From Virgisporangium aurantiacum (GTDB lineage: Bacteria; Actinomycetota; Actinomycetes; Mycobacteriales; Micromonosporaceae), in assembly GCF_016863635.1 (NCBI RefSeq), contig NZ_BOPG01000021.1, positions 1-64,000 of the forward strand: a DNA stretch of 64,000 nt, written 5' to 3'. Below are positions 40,124 through 51,338 of this stretch, piece by piece. Position numbers and translations under genes: made by a program. The notes under the pieces are model-generated. The model worked only from the letters and a program-made list of their open reading frames with translations, searched no databases and was not told the DNA's origin. The stretch's first letter is position 1, and each line of letters begins with the position of its first letter.

Positions 40124-41674
40124 GTGTTCTCCATCGCTGACGTCGTCAGGGAGGCGGCCCGGGTACGACCCGACGCGGTCGCGGTTTCGGGGCAGGGCAG
40201 GCGTTCCACGTTCGGCGAGCTCGACGAGCGGTCCAGCCGGGTCGCGGCCGGACTTGTTGCACTGGGCGTGCAGCCCGGCGACCGGGTCGCGTACGTCGGG
40301 CTGAACCGCACCGACGTCCTCGACATCGTCGCCGGGGCGTCGAAGGCCGGCGCGGTGCCCGTCCCCGTGAATTTCCGCCTCGCGGGGCCGGAACTCGCGG
40401 CGGTGCTGACCGATTCGGGGGCCGTCGTCCTGTTCGGCGAGCAGCCACAGGTCGACCTCCTCGCGCCGCACGACGTGCCGGCGTTGCGGCGCACCATCGT
40501 CCTCGACAGCGACCTCGACTCCGGCTATGACGCGTGGTTCGACGCGCAACCGTCGGCCGATCCCGGCCGGTCGCCCGGGCCCGACGACCTGGCCTGCCTG
40601 ATCTACTCCTCGGGCACCACCGGCCTGCCCAAGGGCGTGATGATCCGCAACCGCAACCTGCACTCGATGCTCGACGTGGCGCGGCGCCGCTGGCAACTCG
40701 ACCCGGGCGACGCGTCGTTCAACGTGTCGCCGTACTTCCACGTGCTCGGGTTCTCGTGGGCGGTGCACAGCCTGCGCCAGGGCGCGATCATCGCGCAGGT
40801 GCGCGACGCCGCGCCGGGCGCGCTGCTGCCGATGATCGCCGGCGAGAAGGCACGCGTGGCCGTTCTGGTGCCCGCGCTCATCGACATCGTGCTGCGCAGC
40901 CCGGGGCTCGACGAGGCCGACCTGTCGAGCCTGCGGCTGGTCCTGTACGGCTCGGCGCCGATCTCCGTCCCGCTGCTCACCGAGGCGACGAAGCGGCTGG
41001 GCGTCGCGATGGAGCAGTCGTACGGGCTCACCGAGGTCGCCGGCGGCGCGACGTTCCTCAGCCCGTCGGCCCACGAGCGCGCGCTCGCCGGTGAGGCGGA
41101 CCTGCTGCGGTCGTGCGGACAGCCCGACCCGGGCAGCGAGTTGCGCATCGTCGATCCGTCCACATTGGAGGATGTGCCGGTCGGGTCGCCGGGCGAGGTG
41201 CTGATCCGATCGGCCCAGGTGATGGCGGGGTACTGGAACCGGCCCGAGGAGACCGCGCACAGCCTGTTGCCCGACGGCTGGTTGCGCACCGGCGACGTCG
41301 GCTATCTCGACGCCTCCGGCTACCTGTACCTGGTCGACCGCGCGAAGGACATGATCGTGTCGGGCGGCGAGAACATCTACCCGGCCGAGGTGGAGCGGGC
41401 GCTGATCCAGCACCCGTCGGTCGCCGAGGTCGCGGTGGTCGGCGCGCCGTCCGCCCGCTGGGGCGAGTCGCCGGTCGCGGTGGTCGTCCTGGAACCCGCC
41501 GCCACCGTGGATTCCGACGCTCTCATCGCCTGGTGCCGCGACCGGCTGGCACACTACAAGTGCCCGGTCGCGGTGAATTTCGTGGACGCGTTGCCGCGCA
41601 ACGCCTCGGGCAAGGTGCTCCGGCGCGTGCTGCGCGAACCCCTGTGGGACGGACATGTTCGGAGGATCGGCTGA
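40124..41674 (+). CDS. Acyl-CoA synthetase / AMP-dependent ligase 3
   Basis: The 516-residue ANL enzyme starts at GTG 40124 with GGGAGG (40112-40117) upstream. A3 is YSSGTTGLPKG (161-171), followed by SYGLTEVAGG, the hinge YLVDRAKDMIVSGGENIYPAEVERAL and LPRNASGKVLRRVLREPLW with the catalytic Lys. It heads the rightward block and its stop overlaps the next start (TGATG at 41672-41676). Confidence 0.91.
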   Translation: MFSIADVVREAARVRPDAVAVSGQGRRSTFGELDERSSRVAAGLVALGVQPGDRVAYVGLNRTDVLDIVAGASKAGAVPVPVNFRLAGPELAAVLTDSGAVVLFGEQPQVDLLAPHDVPALRRTIVLDSDLDSGYDAWFDAQPSADPGRSPGPDDLACLIYSSGTTGLPKGVMIRNRNLHSMLDVARRRWQLDPGDASFNVSPYFHVLGFSWAVHSLRQGAIIAQVRDAAPGALLPMIAGEKARVAVLVPALIDIVLRSPGLDEADLSSLRLVLYGSAPISVPLLTEATKRLGVAMEQSYGLTEVAGGATFLSPSAHERALAGEADLLRSCGQPDPGSELRIVDPSTLEDVPVGSPGEVLIRSAQVMAGYWNRPEETAHSLLPDGWLRTGDVGYLDASGYLYLVDRAKDMIVSGGENIYPAEVERALIQHPSVAEVAVVGAPSARWGESPVAVVVLEPAATVDSDALIAWCRDRLAHYKCPVAVNFVDALPRNASGKVLRRVLREPLWDGHVRRIG

Positions 41675-42192
41675 TGACCCTGCAGGACCTGCTCGACAAG
41701 CAGGAGATCACCGAGAACCTCGCCCGCTACATGCGGGCGGTCGACCGCGGTGACCTCGACACGCTGCGGGCCTGCTACCTGCCGGGCGCGGTCGAGGAGC
41801 ACGGCGGTGTCTACAGCGGACCGGCATCGTCCTACGTGGACAGTATCGCCCGCACGCTGACGCATCCCAAGTCGCTGACCACACATGTTCTCAGCAACGT
41901 GCTGATCGAACTCGACGGCTCGGACCGCGCTCACGTGGAGTGCTACGTCACCGCGTTCGCGCGCGTGCGCACGGCGCCGGGAACCACCGGTGACACGCTC
42001 ACCGTCGCGCGGATGATCGACGTGTTCGAGCGGGTCGACGGCCGTTGGGGCGTGCGGCACCGCCGCCTTCTCTGGGAATGGAACCACGACATGGATACCA
42101 ACGAGGGCTGGATCTTCGGCCTGCTGGCGCCCGACACGTCGGTGCTGACGCGCGGCGCGAAGTTCCCGAGCGACCCGGTGTACACGCGATGA
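41674..42192 (+). CDS. NTF2-like (SnoaL-type) protein 2
   Basis: The 172-residue protein has the SnoaL_4-like pattern DLLDKQEITENLARYMRAVDRGDLDTLRACYLPGAVEEHGG, THVLSNVLIELDGSDRAHVECYVTAF and a C-terminal WGVRHRRLLWEWNHD. The N-terminal KQEI..YMRAVDRGD..L..CY motif is usual in dehydratase or ring-hydroxylating-beta-like members of the fold. It is coupled on both sides by stop-start overlap. Its role in the pathway is not known. Confidence 0.82.
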   Translation: MTLQDLLDKQEITENLARYMRAVDRGDLDTLRACYLPGAVEEHGGVYSGPASSYVDSIARTLTHPKSLTTHVLSNVLIELDGSDRAHVECYVTAFARVRTAPGTTGDTLTVARMIDVFERVDGRWGVRHRRLLWEWNHDMDTNEGWIFGLLAPDTSVLTRGAKFPSDPVYTR

Positions 42193-42935
42193 GCGGTCTG
42201 TTCGAGGGCACGGTCGCCCTGGTGACCGGTGGCAACCGGGGCATCGGGCAGGCGTTCGTCGAGGAACTGCTTGCGCAGGGCGCGTCCGTCTACGCGGGCA
42301 GCCGCGACCCGTCCGACGTCCGCACCCCCGGGGCCGTCCCGGTCGAACTCGACGTGACCGCTGCTTCCTCCGTCGCGGCGGCGGCCGCGCGGTGCACCGA
42401 CGTGACGCTGCTCATCAACAACGCCGGCTACTTCGCCAACACGCGGCTCGTGGTCACCGACGACGCCGACGCGGCGCGCCGGGAGATGGACGTCAACTAC
42501 TTCGGCCCGCTCGCGACGACCCGGGCGTTCGCGCCGATTCTCGGCGCCAACGGCGGCGGGCACATCGTCAACGTGCTGTCGGTGGCGGGGATCGTGCCGA
42601 CCGCGTTCATGGGCGGGTACTCGCCGTCGAAGGCGGCCGCGCTGTTCCTGTCCGGCATCACACGCGCCGAGCTCGAACCGCAGGGGACGCAGGTGACCGC
42701 GCTGATCGTCGGCTCGGTCGACACCCGGATGGCCAGCCACGTCGACGGCCGCAAGGAGAGCCCGCGTGACATCGCGGTCGCCGGGCTCAAGGCCGTGCGC
42801 AAGGGCGAGTGGGTCGCCGACACCGACTGGATGGCCGTCGACGCACGGGCCCGGCTCGCCCGCGACCCGGTGGGCTACCAGCGCGGGCTGGGCAAGCTGG
42901 TGCACAAGACCGGGTTGCGCACGGGGCGCGGCTGA
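42189..42935 (+). CDS. Short-chain dehydrogenase/reductase 1
   Basis: The 248-residue SDR has the cofactor motif VTGGNRGIGQ, NNAG, and the catalytic set Ser (VLSVAGI), Tyr and Lys (YSPSKAA), so it should be active. An acidic or basic selector was not decisive, so NAD versus NADP is open. It probably oxidises a hydroxyl group of a pathway intermediate. It is coupled on both sides by overlaps. Confidence 0.9.
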   Translation: MSGLFEGTVALVTGGNRGIGQAFVEELLAQGASVYAGSRDPSDVRTPGAVPVELDVTAASSVAAAAARCTDVTLLINNAGYFANTRLVVTDDADAARREMDVNYFGPLATTRAFAPILGANGGGHIVNVLSVAGIVPTAFMGGYSPSKAAALFLSGITRAELEPQGTQVTALIVGSVDTRMASHVDGRKESPRDIAVAGLKAVRKGEWVADTDWMAVDARARLARDPVGYQRGLGKLVHKTGLRTGRG

Positions 42936-43975
42936 TGCGGGTCATCCAATGGGCGACCGGTGCGATCGGCAAGACGTGCCTGCGGGCCGTGCTCGACTCG
43001 CCCGACCTCGAGCTCGTCGGCCTGTACGTGTACGGCTCCCGCAAGGAGGGCCGCGACGCGGGCGACATCGCCCGGCGTCCGCTCACCGGGGTCACCGCGA
43101 CGCGCGACATCGAGGAGATTCTCGCCCTCGACGCCGACGTGGTGCTGCACACGCCGCGCCTGCAACTGCCGTACCAGCACCACGACGAGGACATCTGCCG
43201 GCTGCTGCGGTCGGGCAAGAACGTCGTCACCACGGCCGGGCACCATTATCCGCGGGCGCACGGCGCCGACCGCGACGAGCTGTTCCGGCGCGCCGCGCTC
43301 GACGGCGGCGCGACGCTGTACGGCGTCGGGATCAGCCCGGGTGTGATCGGTGAACGGCTCGCGTTGGCGTTGAGCGGCGTCGCGGTGGACCTCGACCGCA
43401 TCGAGATCGACGAGGTGCTCGACGCGAGCGGGATGCCCGACCCGGAGTTCGCGTTCACGGTGCTGGGGCTGGGATCGGATCCGTCCACCGTGGACCTGTC
43501 CGGCGGCCCGCTGCCCGTCCTCTTCGGACAGTTGTACCTGGAGACGTTGCGGTTCATGGCCGACCGCATGGGCGTCACGTTCGACCGGGTCGAGCCGGAC
43601 CACCACCTGGAGATCGCGGACGCGGACCTCCCCGTCCGCGCGGGTGTCGTCCGCAAGGGCACTGTGGTCGCGACGGAGTGGCGCTGGCACGGGATCGTGC
43701 GCGGCGAGCGGTTCCTGACGCTGGCCATCATCTGGACGATGGACCCGACGCTGCCCCGCTACGCCGGCCGCGACCACTGGACCATCACGATGACCGGCCG
43801 CCCGAACGTCGTCATGACGCTCAACCTGATCGAGCCGAACGACCCGGGCGTCCGCACGACCGCGGCGCAGTACGTGACGGCCGGCCCGGTGATCCGCGCG
43901 ATCCCCGCGGTGGTGGCGGCGCCGCCCGGCATCTTCGAGCCGCCGGTGTTCGGCCCGTGGACACCGCACTCATGA
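42935..43975 (+). CDS. DapB-like NAD(P)-dependent dehydrogenase
   Basis: The 346-residue protein opens with the Rossmann motif VIQWATGAIGKTCLRAVLD, followed by GLYVYGSRKEGRDAGDIA, DADVVLHTPR and GKNVVTTAGHHYPRA. This is the pattern annotated as dihydrodipicolinate reductase-like in actinomycetes and related to 2,4-diaminopentanoate dehydrogenase. Lysine synthesis is unlikely from context; it probably acts on a keto or amino acid-like intermediate, or has been recruited for an unknown step. The stop overlaps the ligase 4 start (ATGA). Confidence 0.8.
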   Translation: MRVIQWATGAIGKTCLRAVLDSPDLELVGLYVYGSRKEGRDAGDIARRPLTGVTATRDIEEILALDADVVLHTPRLQLPYQHHDEDICRLLRSGKNVVTTAGHHYPRAHGADRDELFRRAALDGGATLYGVGISPGVIGERLALALSGVAVDLDRIEIDEVLDASGMPDPEFAFTVLGLGSDPSTVDLSGGPLPVLFGQLYLETLRFMADRMGVTFDRVEPDHHLEIADADLPVRAGVVRKGTVVATEWRWHGIVRGERFLTLAIIWTMDPTLPRYAGRDHWTITMTGRPNVVMTLNLIEPNDPGVRTTAAQYVTAGPVIRAIPAVVAAPPGIFEPPVFGPWTPHS

Positions 43976-45504
43976 CACGCGACATCTTCGCCCGGCACGC
44001 CGACGGGTCACGGGTCCTCGGCGTCGCCGACATCATCCGCCGCCGCGCGGCCGCGACCCCCGACCTGATCGCGATGATCGAGCCGGGCCGAGCGACTGCC
44101 GCTGGTTTGTCGCCGAAAGAGGCGACCACGTTCGCCGATCTCGACCGGCGCTCCAACCAGGTCGCCAACGCGCTCATCGCGTCCGGCGTCGGGCCCGGCG
44201 ACCGGGTGGCGTTCATCGGCGCCAACTCCCCCGCGTTCCTCGAGGTGCTGTACGGCGCCACCAAGGCCGGCGCCATCGCGACCGCGGTGAACAACCGCCT
44301 CGCGCCGGCGGAGATCGCCGCGATCCTCACCGACGCGGAACCGGCGGCCCTCGTGGTCGACGATCCCGCGCTGGTGCCCGTCCCGGCTCTCACCGGTGAC
44401 GACTGGTTCTCCGGTGAGTCCACTGTGGATCCGCTCGTACCCCGCGGGCCCGACGACACCGCGGTCATCTTCTACACGTCGGGCACCACCGGGTTGCCGA
44501 AGGGCATCATGCTCAGCGGCGACAACCTCGGCCAGGCCCTGGCCACCATGCACTACGACATGGAACTCACCACCGACTCGGTCGCGATGGCGCCGATCCC
44601 CTACTTCCACATCTCCGGGCTGGGGCTGGCCCTCGTCGCCAACCTCAACGGCGCCGCGCTGCTGCTGGAGACCGCCACCGACCACAATGGACTGATCACA
44701 CTGCTGTCCGAACGGCGCGTGTCGCACGCCGCGGTGGTGCCGACGATCCTGCAGACCCTGCTGAACCTGCCCCGCACCCGCGAGACCGACTGGTCGGCAC
44801 TGAAGTACCTCGTGTACGGAGCGATGCCGATCCCGCTGCCGGTCATCCAACAGGCGACCGAGGTGTTCGGCTGCCGCTTCATCCAGTCGTACGGCCTCAC
44901 CGAGTCGACCGGCGGCGTCACCGTGCTGTGGCCGGAGGACCACTTCGTCGAGGCCCGGCTGAGGTCGGTCGGCCGCCCGATGCCCGGCGTCGAGGTCACG
45001 GTCGTCGACCCGGTCACGCTCGCTCCCTTGCCGCCGGGTGAACGCGGCGAGGTCCTGATCGGCGGCGGCCACGTGATGCGCGGCTACTGGCGCCGCCCTG
45101 CCGAAACCGCCGCGACCATCGTCGACGGTCGGGTCCGCACCGGCGACGGCGGCTCCTTCGACGAGGACGGCTACCTCTACCTCCACGACCGCATCAAGGA
45201 CATGATCGTGAGTGGCGGCGAGAACGTGTACCCGGCCGAGGTCGAAAGCGTCCTCACCGGACACCCGTCCGTTCGTGAGGTGGCGGTGGTGGGCGTCCCG
45301 TCCGAGCGGTGGGGCGAAAGCCCGGTGGCGGTGGTGGTCCCCCGCGACGGCGCCGCGATCGACGGGTCCGAGGTGATCGCCTGGTGCCGCGAGCGGCTGG
45401 CGCACTTCAAGTGCCCCGTGGCGGTCCACGTGGTGGAAGCGTTGCCCCGCAACGCGTCCGGCAAACTCCTCAAGCACGTCCTGCGCCAGGAAGTTCAGAC
45501 GTAG
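43972..45504 (+). CDS. Acyl-CoA synthetase / AMP-dependent ligase 4
   Basis: The 510-residue ANL enzyme has A3 YTSGTTGLPKG (168-178), SYGLTESTGGV, YLHDRIKDMIVSGGENVYPAEVES and LPRNASGKLLKHVLRQ with the catalytic Lys. It ends the rightward block; its last 10 bases overlap the convergent VOC gene. Sequence blocks are close to ligases 3 and 5, which suggests duplication followed by specialisation. Confidence 0.9.
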   Translation: MTRDIFARHADGSRVLGVADIIRRRAAATPDLIAMIEPGRATAAGLSPKEATTFADLDRRSNQVANALIASGVGPGDRVAFIGANSPAFLEVLYGATKAGAIATAVNNRLAPAEIAAILTDAEPAALVVDDPALVPVPALTGDDWFSGESTVDPLVPRGPDDTAVIFYTSGTTGLPKGIMLSGDNLGQALATMHYDMELTTDSVAMAPIPYFHISGLGLALVANLNGAALLLETATDHNGLITLLSERRVSHAAVVPTILQTLLNLPRTRETDWSALKYLVYGAMPIPLPVIQQATEVFGCRFIQSYGLTESTGGVTVLWPEDHFVEARLRSVGRPMPGVEVTVVDPVTLAPLPPGERGEVLIGGGHVMRGYWRRPAETAATIVDGRVRTGDGGSFDEDGYLYLHDRIKDMIVSGGENVYPAEVESVLTGHPSVREVAVVGVPSERWGESPVAVVVPRDGAAIDGSEVIAWCRERLAHFKCPVAVHVVEALPRNASGKLLKHVLRQEVQT

Positions 45505-46191
45505 CGGAACTCCGCGCCCAGGAGGGCACCTTCCGACAACTCGGCGCCGGCTGTGGAGCGCTTGAGGGTGATGGTCCACCTGGGGTTCTCGGCCTTCGGC
45601 ACCAGGCGAACCTCGCGGCCGCCCAGGTCGAAGGTGTGCCTTTCCACGGGACCGAAGCCGAGGATCTCCGTCCACAGCGAGGTCGTCGCGGCGGGGTCGG
45701 CGACGCCGGCCTCGACGGACACCACGTCGTGGATTAACGCGTCGGGGGACGGGTCGACGCCGAGGCCGTCCCAGAACCATTTTTCGGGGTCGGCGATGCC
45801 GTCGAGTTCGAGCAGCAGACCCGCGTCGGCGGGGTGGAACTGGACGATCGGGTGGCCCATCACGAGTTGGTCGGCGGCCAGGCGCACGCCCAGCGCCACG
45901 GCCCGGTCGCGGGCGCCGACGGCGTCGGAGTGCTGGACCGACAGGGCGTAACCGCCACCGCCGGTCTTCGTCAGCCAGCGGGACAGCGCGGCGCCCATCG
46001 GAGCGCCGCTCGACGGTGCCACCAGTTCCAGGTACGAGCCGCCGGCCAGGGCCATCGTGTCGTCGGCGAGGCCGACCGTCGCGAGTTCCGGGTCGGCGAA
46101 GCCCTTGCCCAGGCGGAACTTCTCGCGGATCAGCGTGCCGGCGCCCTCGATGTCGTCGGTGGCGAGCACCACCTGTCGCAGCAATGCCCAG

Positions 46192-46199
<8 letters not shown>
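45495..46199 (-). CDS. VOC-superfamily (glyoxalase-like) protein
   Basis: The 234-residue protein has a glyoxalase-like N-terminal module (RQVVLATDDIEGAGTLIREKFRLG, GGSYLELVAPS, VQFHPADAGLLLELDG) and a second, shorter one (ILGFGPVERHTFDLGG). Possible metal ligands are few, so it may be an isomerase-like or binding member of the fold. Its start lies 8 bases inside the ligase 5 gene end, so it is translated with the leftward block that starts at 48551. Confidence 0.75.
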
Positions 46200-47609
<1,410 letters not shown>

Positions 47610-47613
<4 letters not shown>

Positions 47614-48551
47614 CGTTCCACCGCGACATCGCTGCCCCGCAACGGATCCCGGCACTGGTCGCAGGCGAGCCGCGGGGTGAACGTGCGCCGGCACTCGGTG
47701 TGCCGGTAGATGAGCGCGCGCCCTTCCGGTGACCGGAACCAGCGGTGGCCCCAGTCGAGCGTGCACATGATGACCGGGAAGAACGCGCGGCCCTTCGCGG
47801 TGAGGTGGTAGCTCAGCCAGTCGGACCGGTCGAGCCCGGGCGACACGGTGAGCACGCCGAGGTCGCAGAACGTGCGCAGCCGGTCGGCGACCATCGTCGG
47901 CGGCGCGCCGAGGCTGCGCTCGAAGTCCTTGAACCGGTGCGCGCCGAGGAACGCCGCGCCCAGCAGGGCGGCCGACCACCGGTTGCCGATGAGCGCCATC
48001 GTCTGGGGCACCAGTTCCGGAGTCGCCGTCGACCCGCTGTTCGAGCGGCGGCGCGTGTTCGCGGCCGGAACGCTGCGTTCCCAGCCACCCGCGGGGCCGA
48101 AGTCACCGGTGACGTCGCGCGGCTCCACCGGCTTGCGGCAGGCCCCGCACAGCAGCAACGGCTGGAACGCGTGGCCGCACCGGGTGTGGCGCATCGTCGG
48201 CAGCCGCTCGGCGTGCTCGGGCACCCACGCCGCCTCCCACGCCCAGATCGACAGCAGGATCGGCCAGGTGTCGCGGCCGCGCTTGGTGAGCCGGTACTCG
48301 AACCGCGGCGGGCGCTCCTGGTACGCCACCTTCTCCAGCAACCCCGTCTCGGCGAGCCGGGTGAGCCGGTTGGTCAGCACCGAGTTCGAGATCGCGAGCT
48401 GTTCGAGGAAGTCGTTGTAGCGGCGCACGCCGGCGGTGGCGTACCGCAGGATCGTCAGCGTCCACTCGTCGCCGATGAGACCGATCGCCTGCCCGACGGC
48501 GTTCTGGCCGCCCTCCGGCAGCGCGGTCGGCTCGTCACCGACCTCGGCCAC
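47610..48551 (-). CDS. Double HxlR regulator (two winged helices in one chain)
   Basis: The 313-residue protein carries two HxlR domains in tandem: IGDEWTLTILRYATAGVRRYNDF .. SNSVLTNRLTRLAETGLLEKV and IGNRWSAALLGAAFLGAHRFKDFERSLG .. PPTMVADRLRTFCDLGVLTV. Each is followed by a short Cys-rich tail, CGHAFQPLLLCGACRKPV and CRRTFTPRLACDQCRDPL, which could bind zinc. Most HxlR proteins are single domains that dimerise, so this is a built-in dimer. As the only regulator in the island it is the best candidate for its control. GTG 48551 follows the oxygenase stop directly. Confidence 0.85.
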
Positions 48552-50063
48552 CTACGACTCCATCCGTAACGCGTGGCCCATGGTGTCGGCGGTGCGCCAC
48601 CCCGGGATCGACGAGCCGGCGGCCCACGTGGCGTGGGTGCCACTGGAGATCCGTTCGGGGAGACGCACGCGCGCGATCGGTCCGTCGCCCACGCGGCGGG
48701 CGTCGAACACCAGGCATTCGGACCGGTTCTCGTTCATGTCGGTGGTCAGCGTAACCAGGTACCCGTCGTCTTCGCCGGTGGACCCGACCCGTGGCGCCAT
48801 CGCGGTCTCGCTGCCGTACACGCCCTCGCCGAACGCGTAGTGCTCGTCGGTACCCGTCTCCAGGTCGTGCTTGACGAGACCGTTGAACAGGAACCAGCTC
48901 GGCACGCCGGTGGCGGCGTAGGCGTAACGGTTGCGGCGCCCGCCGTACGAGCCGTTGATCATCCCGAACTCGGTGACGCGGTCGCGCAGCCGCTCCTCGC
49001 GAACGGCGCCGGTGACGAGGTTCAGCCGCCAGCGGTGCAGCCGCGACTGCATCCGGTCGAGCGCGAGGAAGCGGAACATCCGTTGGTAGTACGAGCCGTC
49101 GCCGCGGTCCTGCGGCTCCGGGTCGTCCTGGAAGAACCCGTCGAGGACGATCTCGTCGCCCTCCTCGTACGCGTTGACCCAGTGCAGCACGTAGGTGGCT
49201 TCCGCCTCGAACCAGCGCACCTGCTCGGTGGTTCCCCGCCGCGGGATGACGCCGATGCGCAGCGGCATCTCGGGGTGGAACCGGGCGGCGTGAACGCCCT
49301 TCTCCAGCAGCGAAGGATCCCAGAACAGCGGGCAGTCGTTGAGGATCGCGTAGTTCTCGGTGTACGCCATGTCGTGCGGCAGGCGCGGCCCGGGCAGCGG
49401 GACGTCGACGTAGTGCCCGAGGTGGTTGTCGGCGTCGACCACGCCGTAGTGGAGGTACGGCGCCTCCTTGCCGTAGTTGAAGAACAGGAGCTCGCCGGTG
49501 TGCTCGTCGCTCTTCGGGTGCGCCGAGACGCCCCACTGCGACGGGGTCCACGGGCTCTTGCCGAGCGTGTCGAGCGTCAACGGGTCGAGCCGGTAGATGT
49601 CGCCGCACTGGTAGAAGCTCGACAGCGCCACGCCCGCGTGCACCACGACGTCGGTGCTGGAGGAGTCCTTGAGACGGCCGCGCGCGCCCCACCCGTCACG
49701 CAGGCTCTTCGACGGCGGCTCGGCGAGCCCCGCCCACAGCGGTTCCTTGGTCTCCTGCTCGGCGACGAAGCCGTCGGTGCGGATGAACCGGTTGCGGTAG
49801 AACGCCTTCCCGTCCCGGAACCCGACGACGTGGACCATTCCGTCGCCGTCGAACGGGTGGTACTTCCCGGCGATCGCCGGATGCACGGGGTTCTCCGTGT
49901 TGCGCAGGTACACGCCGTCGAGGTCGGCCGGGAGCTCACCGATCACGGTGAGGTCGTCGGCGCGCCACTCGCTCGTCTGCGGCTGCCACGGGCCGGTGCG
50001 GTACGGGTGGTCGTCGTCCTCGGGAAGCGTGGAAAGGGCATGCCCGACCAGTTCGACGTCCAT
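48552..50063 (-). CDS. Carotenoid/stilbene cleavage oxygenase (RPE65 family)
   Basis: The 503-residue protein is of normal family length. It has the N-terminal GVYLRNTENPVHPAIAGKYHPFDGDGMVHVV block and the four iron-binding His residues at 182 (VSAHPK), 230 (LPHDMAY), 294 (VLHWVNAY) and 477 (GTHATW). The enzyme uses non-haem iron(II) and O2 to cut a conjugated C=C bond into two aldehydes. Substrates in the family are carotenoids, apocarotenoids, lignostilbenes and resveratrol. Here a thiolase gene is 3 bases upstream, so an oxidised product is likely to go to CoA-dependent degradation. Confidence 0.92.
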   Translation of the reverse strand: MDVELVGHALSTLPEDDDHPYRTGPWQPQTSEWRADDLTVIGELPADLDGVYLRNTENPVHPAIAGKYHPFDGDGMVHVVGFRDGKAFYRNRFIRTDGFVAEQETKEPLWAGLAEPPSKSLRDGWGARGRLKDSSSTDVVVHAGVALSSFYQCGDIYRLDPLTLDTLGKSPWTPSQWGVSAHPKSDEHTGELLFFNYGKEAPYLHYGVVDADNHLGHYVDVPLPGPRLPHDMAYTENYAILNDCPLFWDPSLLEKGVHAARFHPEMPLRIGVIPRRGTTEQVRWFEAEATYVLHWVNAYEEGDEIVLDGFFQDDPEPQDRGDGSYYQRMFRFLALDRMQSRLHRWRLNLVTGAVREERLRDRVTEFGMINGSYGGRRNRYAYAATGVPSWFLFNGLVKHDLETGTDEHYAFGEGVYGSETAMAPRVGSTGEDDGYLVTLTTDMNENRSECLVFDARRVGDGPIARVRLPERISSGTHATWAAGSSIPGWRTADTMGHALRMES

Positions 50064-50066
50064 TGC

Positions 50067-51293
50067 TCAGGCCCCTTGGTCGGTGACGACGAGGCTGACC
50101 GTGGTGGTCGTGCTGCCGCCGATGTTGAGTGTGCCGACGGTGCGGGCGCCCGGCACCTGGTAGTCGCCCGCCTGGTCGGTGACCTGCTTGTAGGCGTCGA
50201 GCAACATGCGCACGCCGGTGGCGCCGACCGGGTGCCCGCCGCCGATGAGGCCGCCGCCCGGATTGACCGGTATCCGCCCGCCGACGGCCAGATCGCCGTT
50301 CTCGACAGCCTTCCAGCTCTCCCCCGGCGCGGTGATGCCGAAGTGGTCGACGGCGGCGTACTCCGACATCGAGAAGCAGTCGTGGGTCTCGATCGCGTCG
50401 AGCTGGTCGACGTCGCCGATCCCCGCCCGGCCGAACGCGTCGGTCACGGCCTTGCGCACGTGCGGCAGCACGTACGGCTGATCCGCGCTGTGGTCGAGCT
50501 TCTGCGCCAACGGTAGGCCGACCGTGGTGTGGCCCCAACCGGCGATGCGGGCAACCGGTCGGGCCGACGGGTGCGCCGCGAGGTAGCGGTCGGAGACCAG
50601 CACGACGCCGGCTGCGCCGTCGGTGATCTGGCTGCAGTCGGTGCGCCGCATGCGTCCCTCGACGGGCGGGTTCGCCTCGTCGTCGGCGGTGAAGCTGGCG
50701 TCGGTGAACGTCCACGCGCGGGTCTGCGCGTTCGGGTTCGACCGGGCGTTCGCGAAGTTCAGCTGGGCGATCGCGCGCAGGTGCGCGTCGTCGATGCCGT
50801 AGCGCCTGTCGTACTCGTCGGCGAGCGCGCTGAACATGTACGGCCACATGAACTTCGCGTCGCGACCCTCGTGCCCGATCCACGCGGCGGCGCCGAGGAG
50901 CCGCGACGCCTCGTCACCCGGAACGGTGCGCTCGAGTTCGACGCCGAGCACCAGCGCGACGTCGTACCGACCCGACTCCAGGTCGGCCATCGCCGACAGG
51001 ACGGCGATGCTGCCGGACGCGCACGCGGCCTCGTGCCGCGCGGCCGGGATGCCCCACAACCGCGGGTCGACCGTGGCCGGCATGCCGCCCAGCTGACCCT
51101 GACCGGTGAACAGTTGCCCGAACGCGTTGCCGACGTGGATGACCCCGATGTCGGCCGGATCGACGCCGGAGGCCTCGATCGTTCCGGTGACCACCGCCTC
51201 GACGAGCTCGGCGAACCCGTGGCCGGCCCGGCCCCAGTTGGTGGCGAAATCGGTCTGGAAACCGCCGGTAACCCAGGTGGCAGAAGTAGTCAC
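50067..51293 (-). CDS. Thiolase-superfamily protein (lipid-transfer/SCP-x type)
   Basis: The 408-residue protein starts at GTG 51293 behind GGAGG. The nucleophile is Cys91 in HEAACASGSIA and the second catalytic block is GGGHPVGATG; the FFDC-type motif ETHDCFSMSEYA is present. It lacks the third, C-terminal CxG block, ending TLNIGGSTTTTVSLVV, which is the pattern of SCP-x/Ltp thiolases known for steroid side-chain or beta-hydroxy acid cleavage. It leads the minus-strand block with the oxygenase and diverges from the second thiolase. Confidence 0.85.
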   Translation of the reverse strand: MTTSATWVTGGFQTDFATNWGRAGHGFAELVEAVVTGTIEASGVDPADIGVIHVGNAFGQLFTGQGQLGGMPATVDPRLWGIPAARHEAACASGSIAVLSAMADLESGRYDVALVLGVELERTVPGDEASRLLGAAAWIGHEGRDAKFMWPYMFSALADEYDRRYGIDDAHLRAIAQLNFANARSNPNAQTRAWTFTDASFTADDEANPPVEGRMRRTDCSQITDGAAGVVLVSDRYLAAHPSARPVARIAGWGHTTVGLPLAQKLDHSADQPYVLPHVRKAVTDAFGRAGIGDVDQLDAIETHDCFSMSEYAAVDHFGITAPGESWKAVENGDLAVGGRIPVNPGGGLIGGGHPVGATGVRMLLDAYKQVTDQAGDYQVPGARTVGTLNIGGSTTTTVSLVVTDQGA

Positions 51294-51338
51294 GCCGGCA
51301 CCTCCGTTCACGCGTCCTTACTATAACAGAGAGAGTTA

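Noticed and set aside
42935..43975. Lysine biosynthesis gene dapB
   Set aside because: It is 346 residues long, in an operon with ligases and an SDR, and only the Rossmann part resembles DapB.
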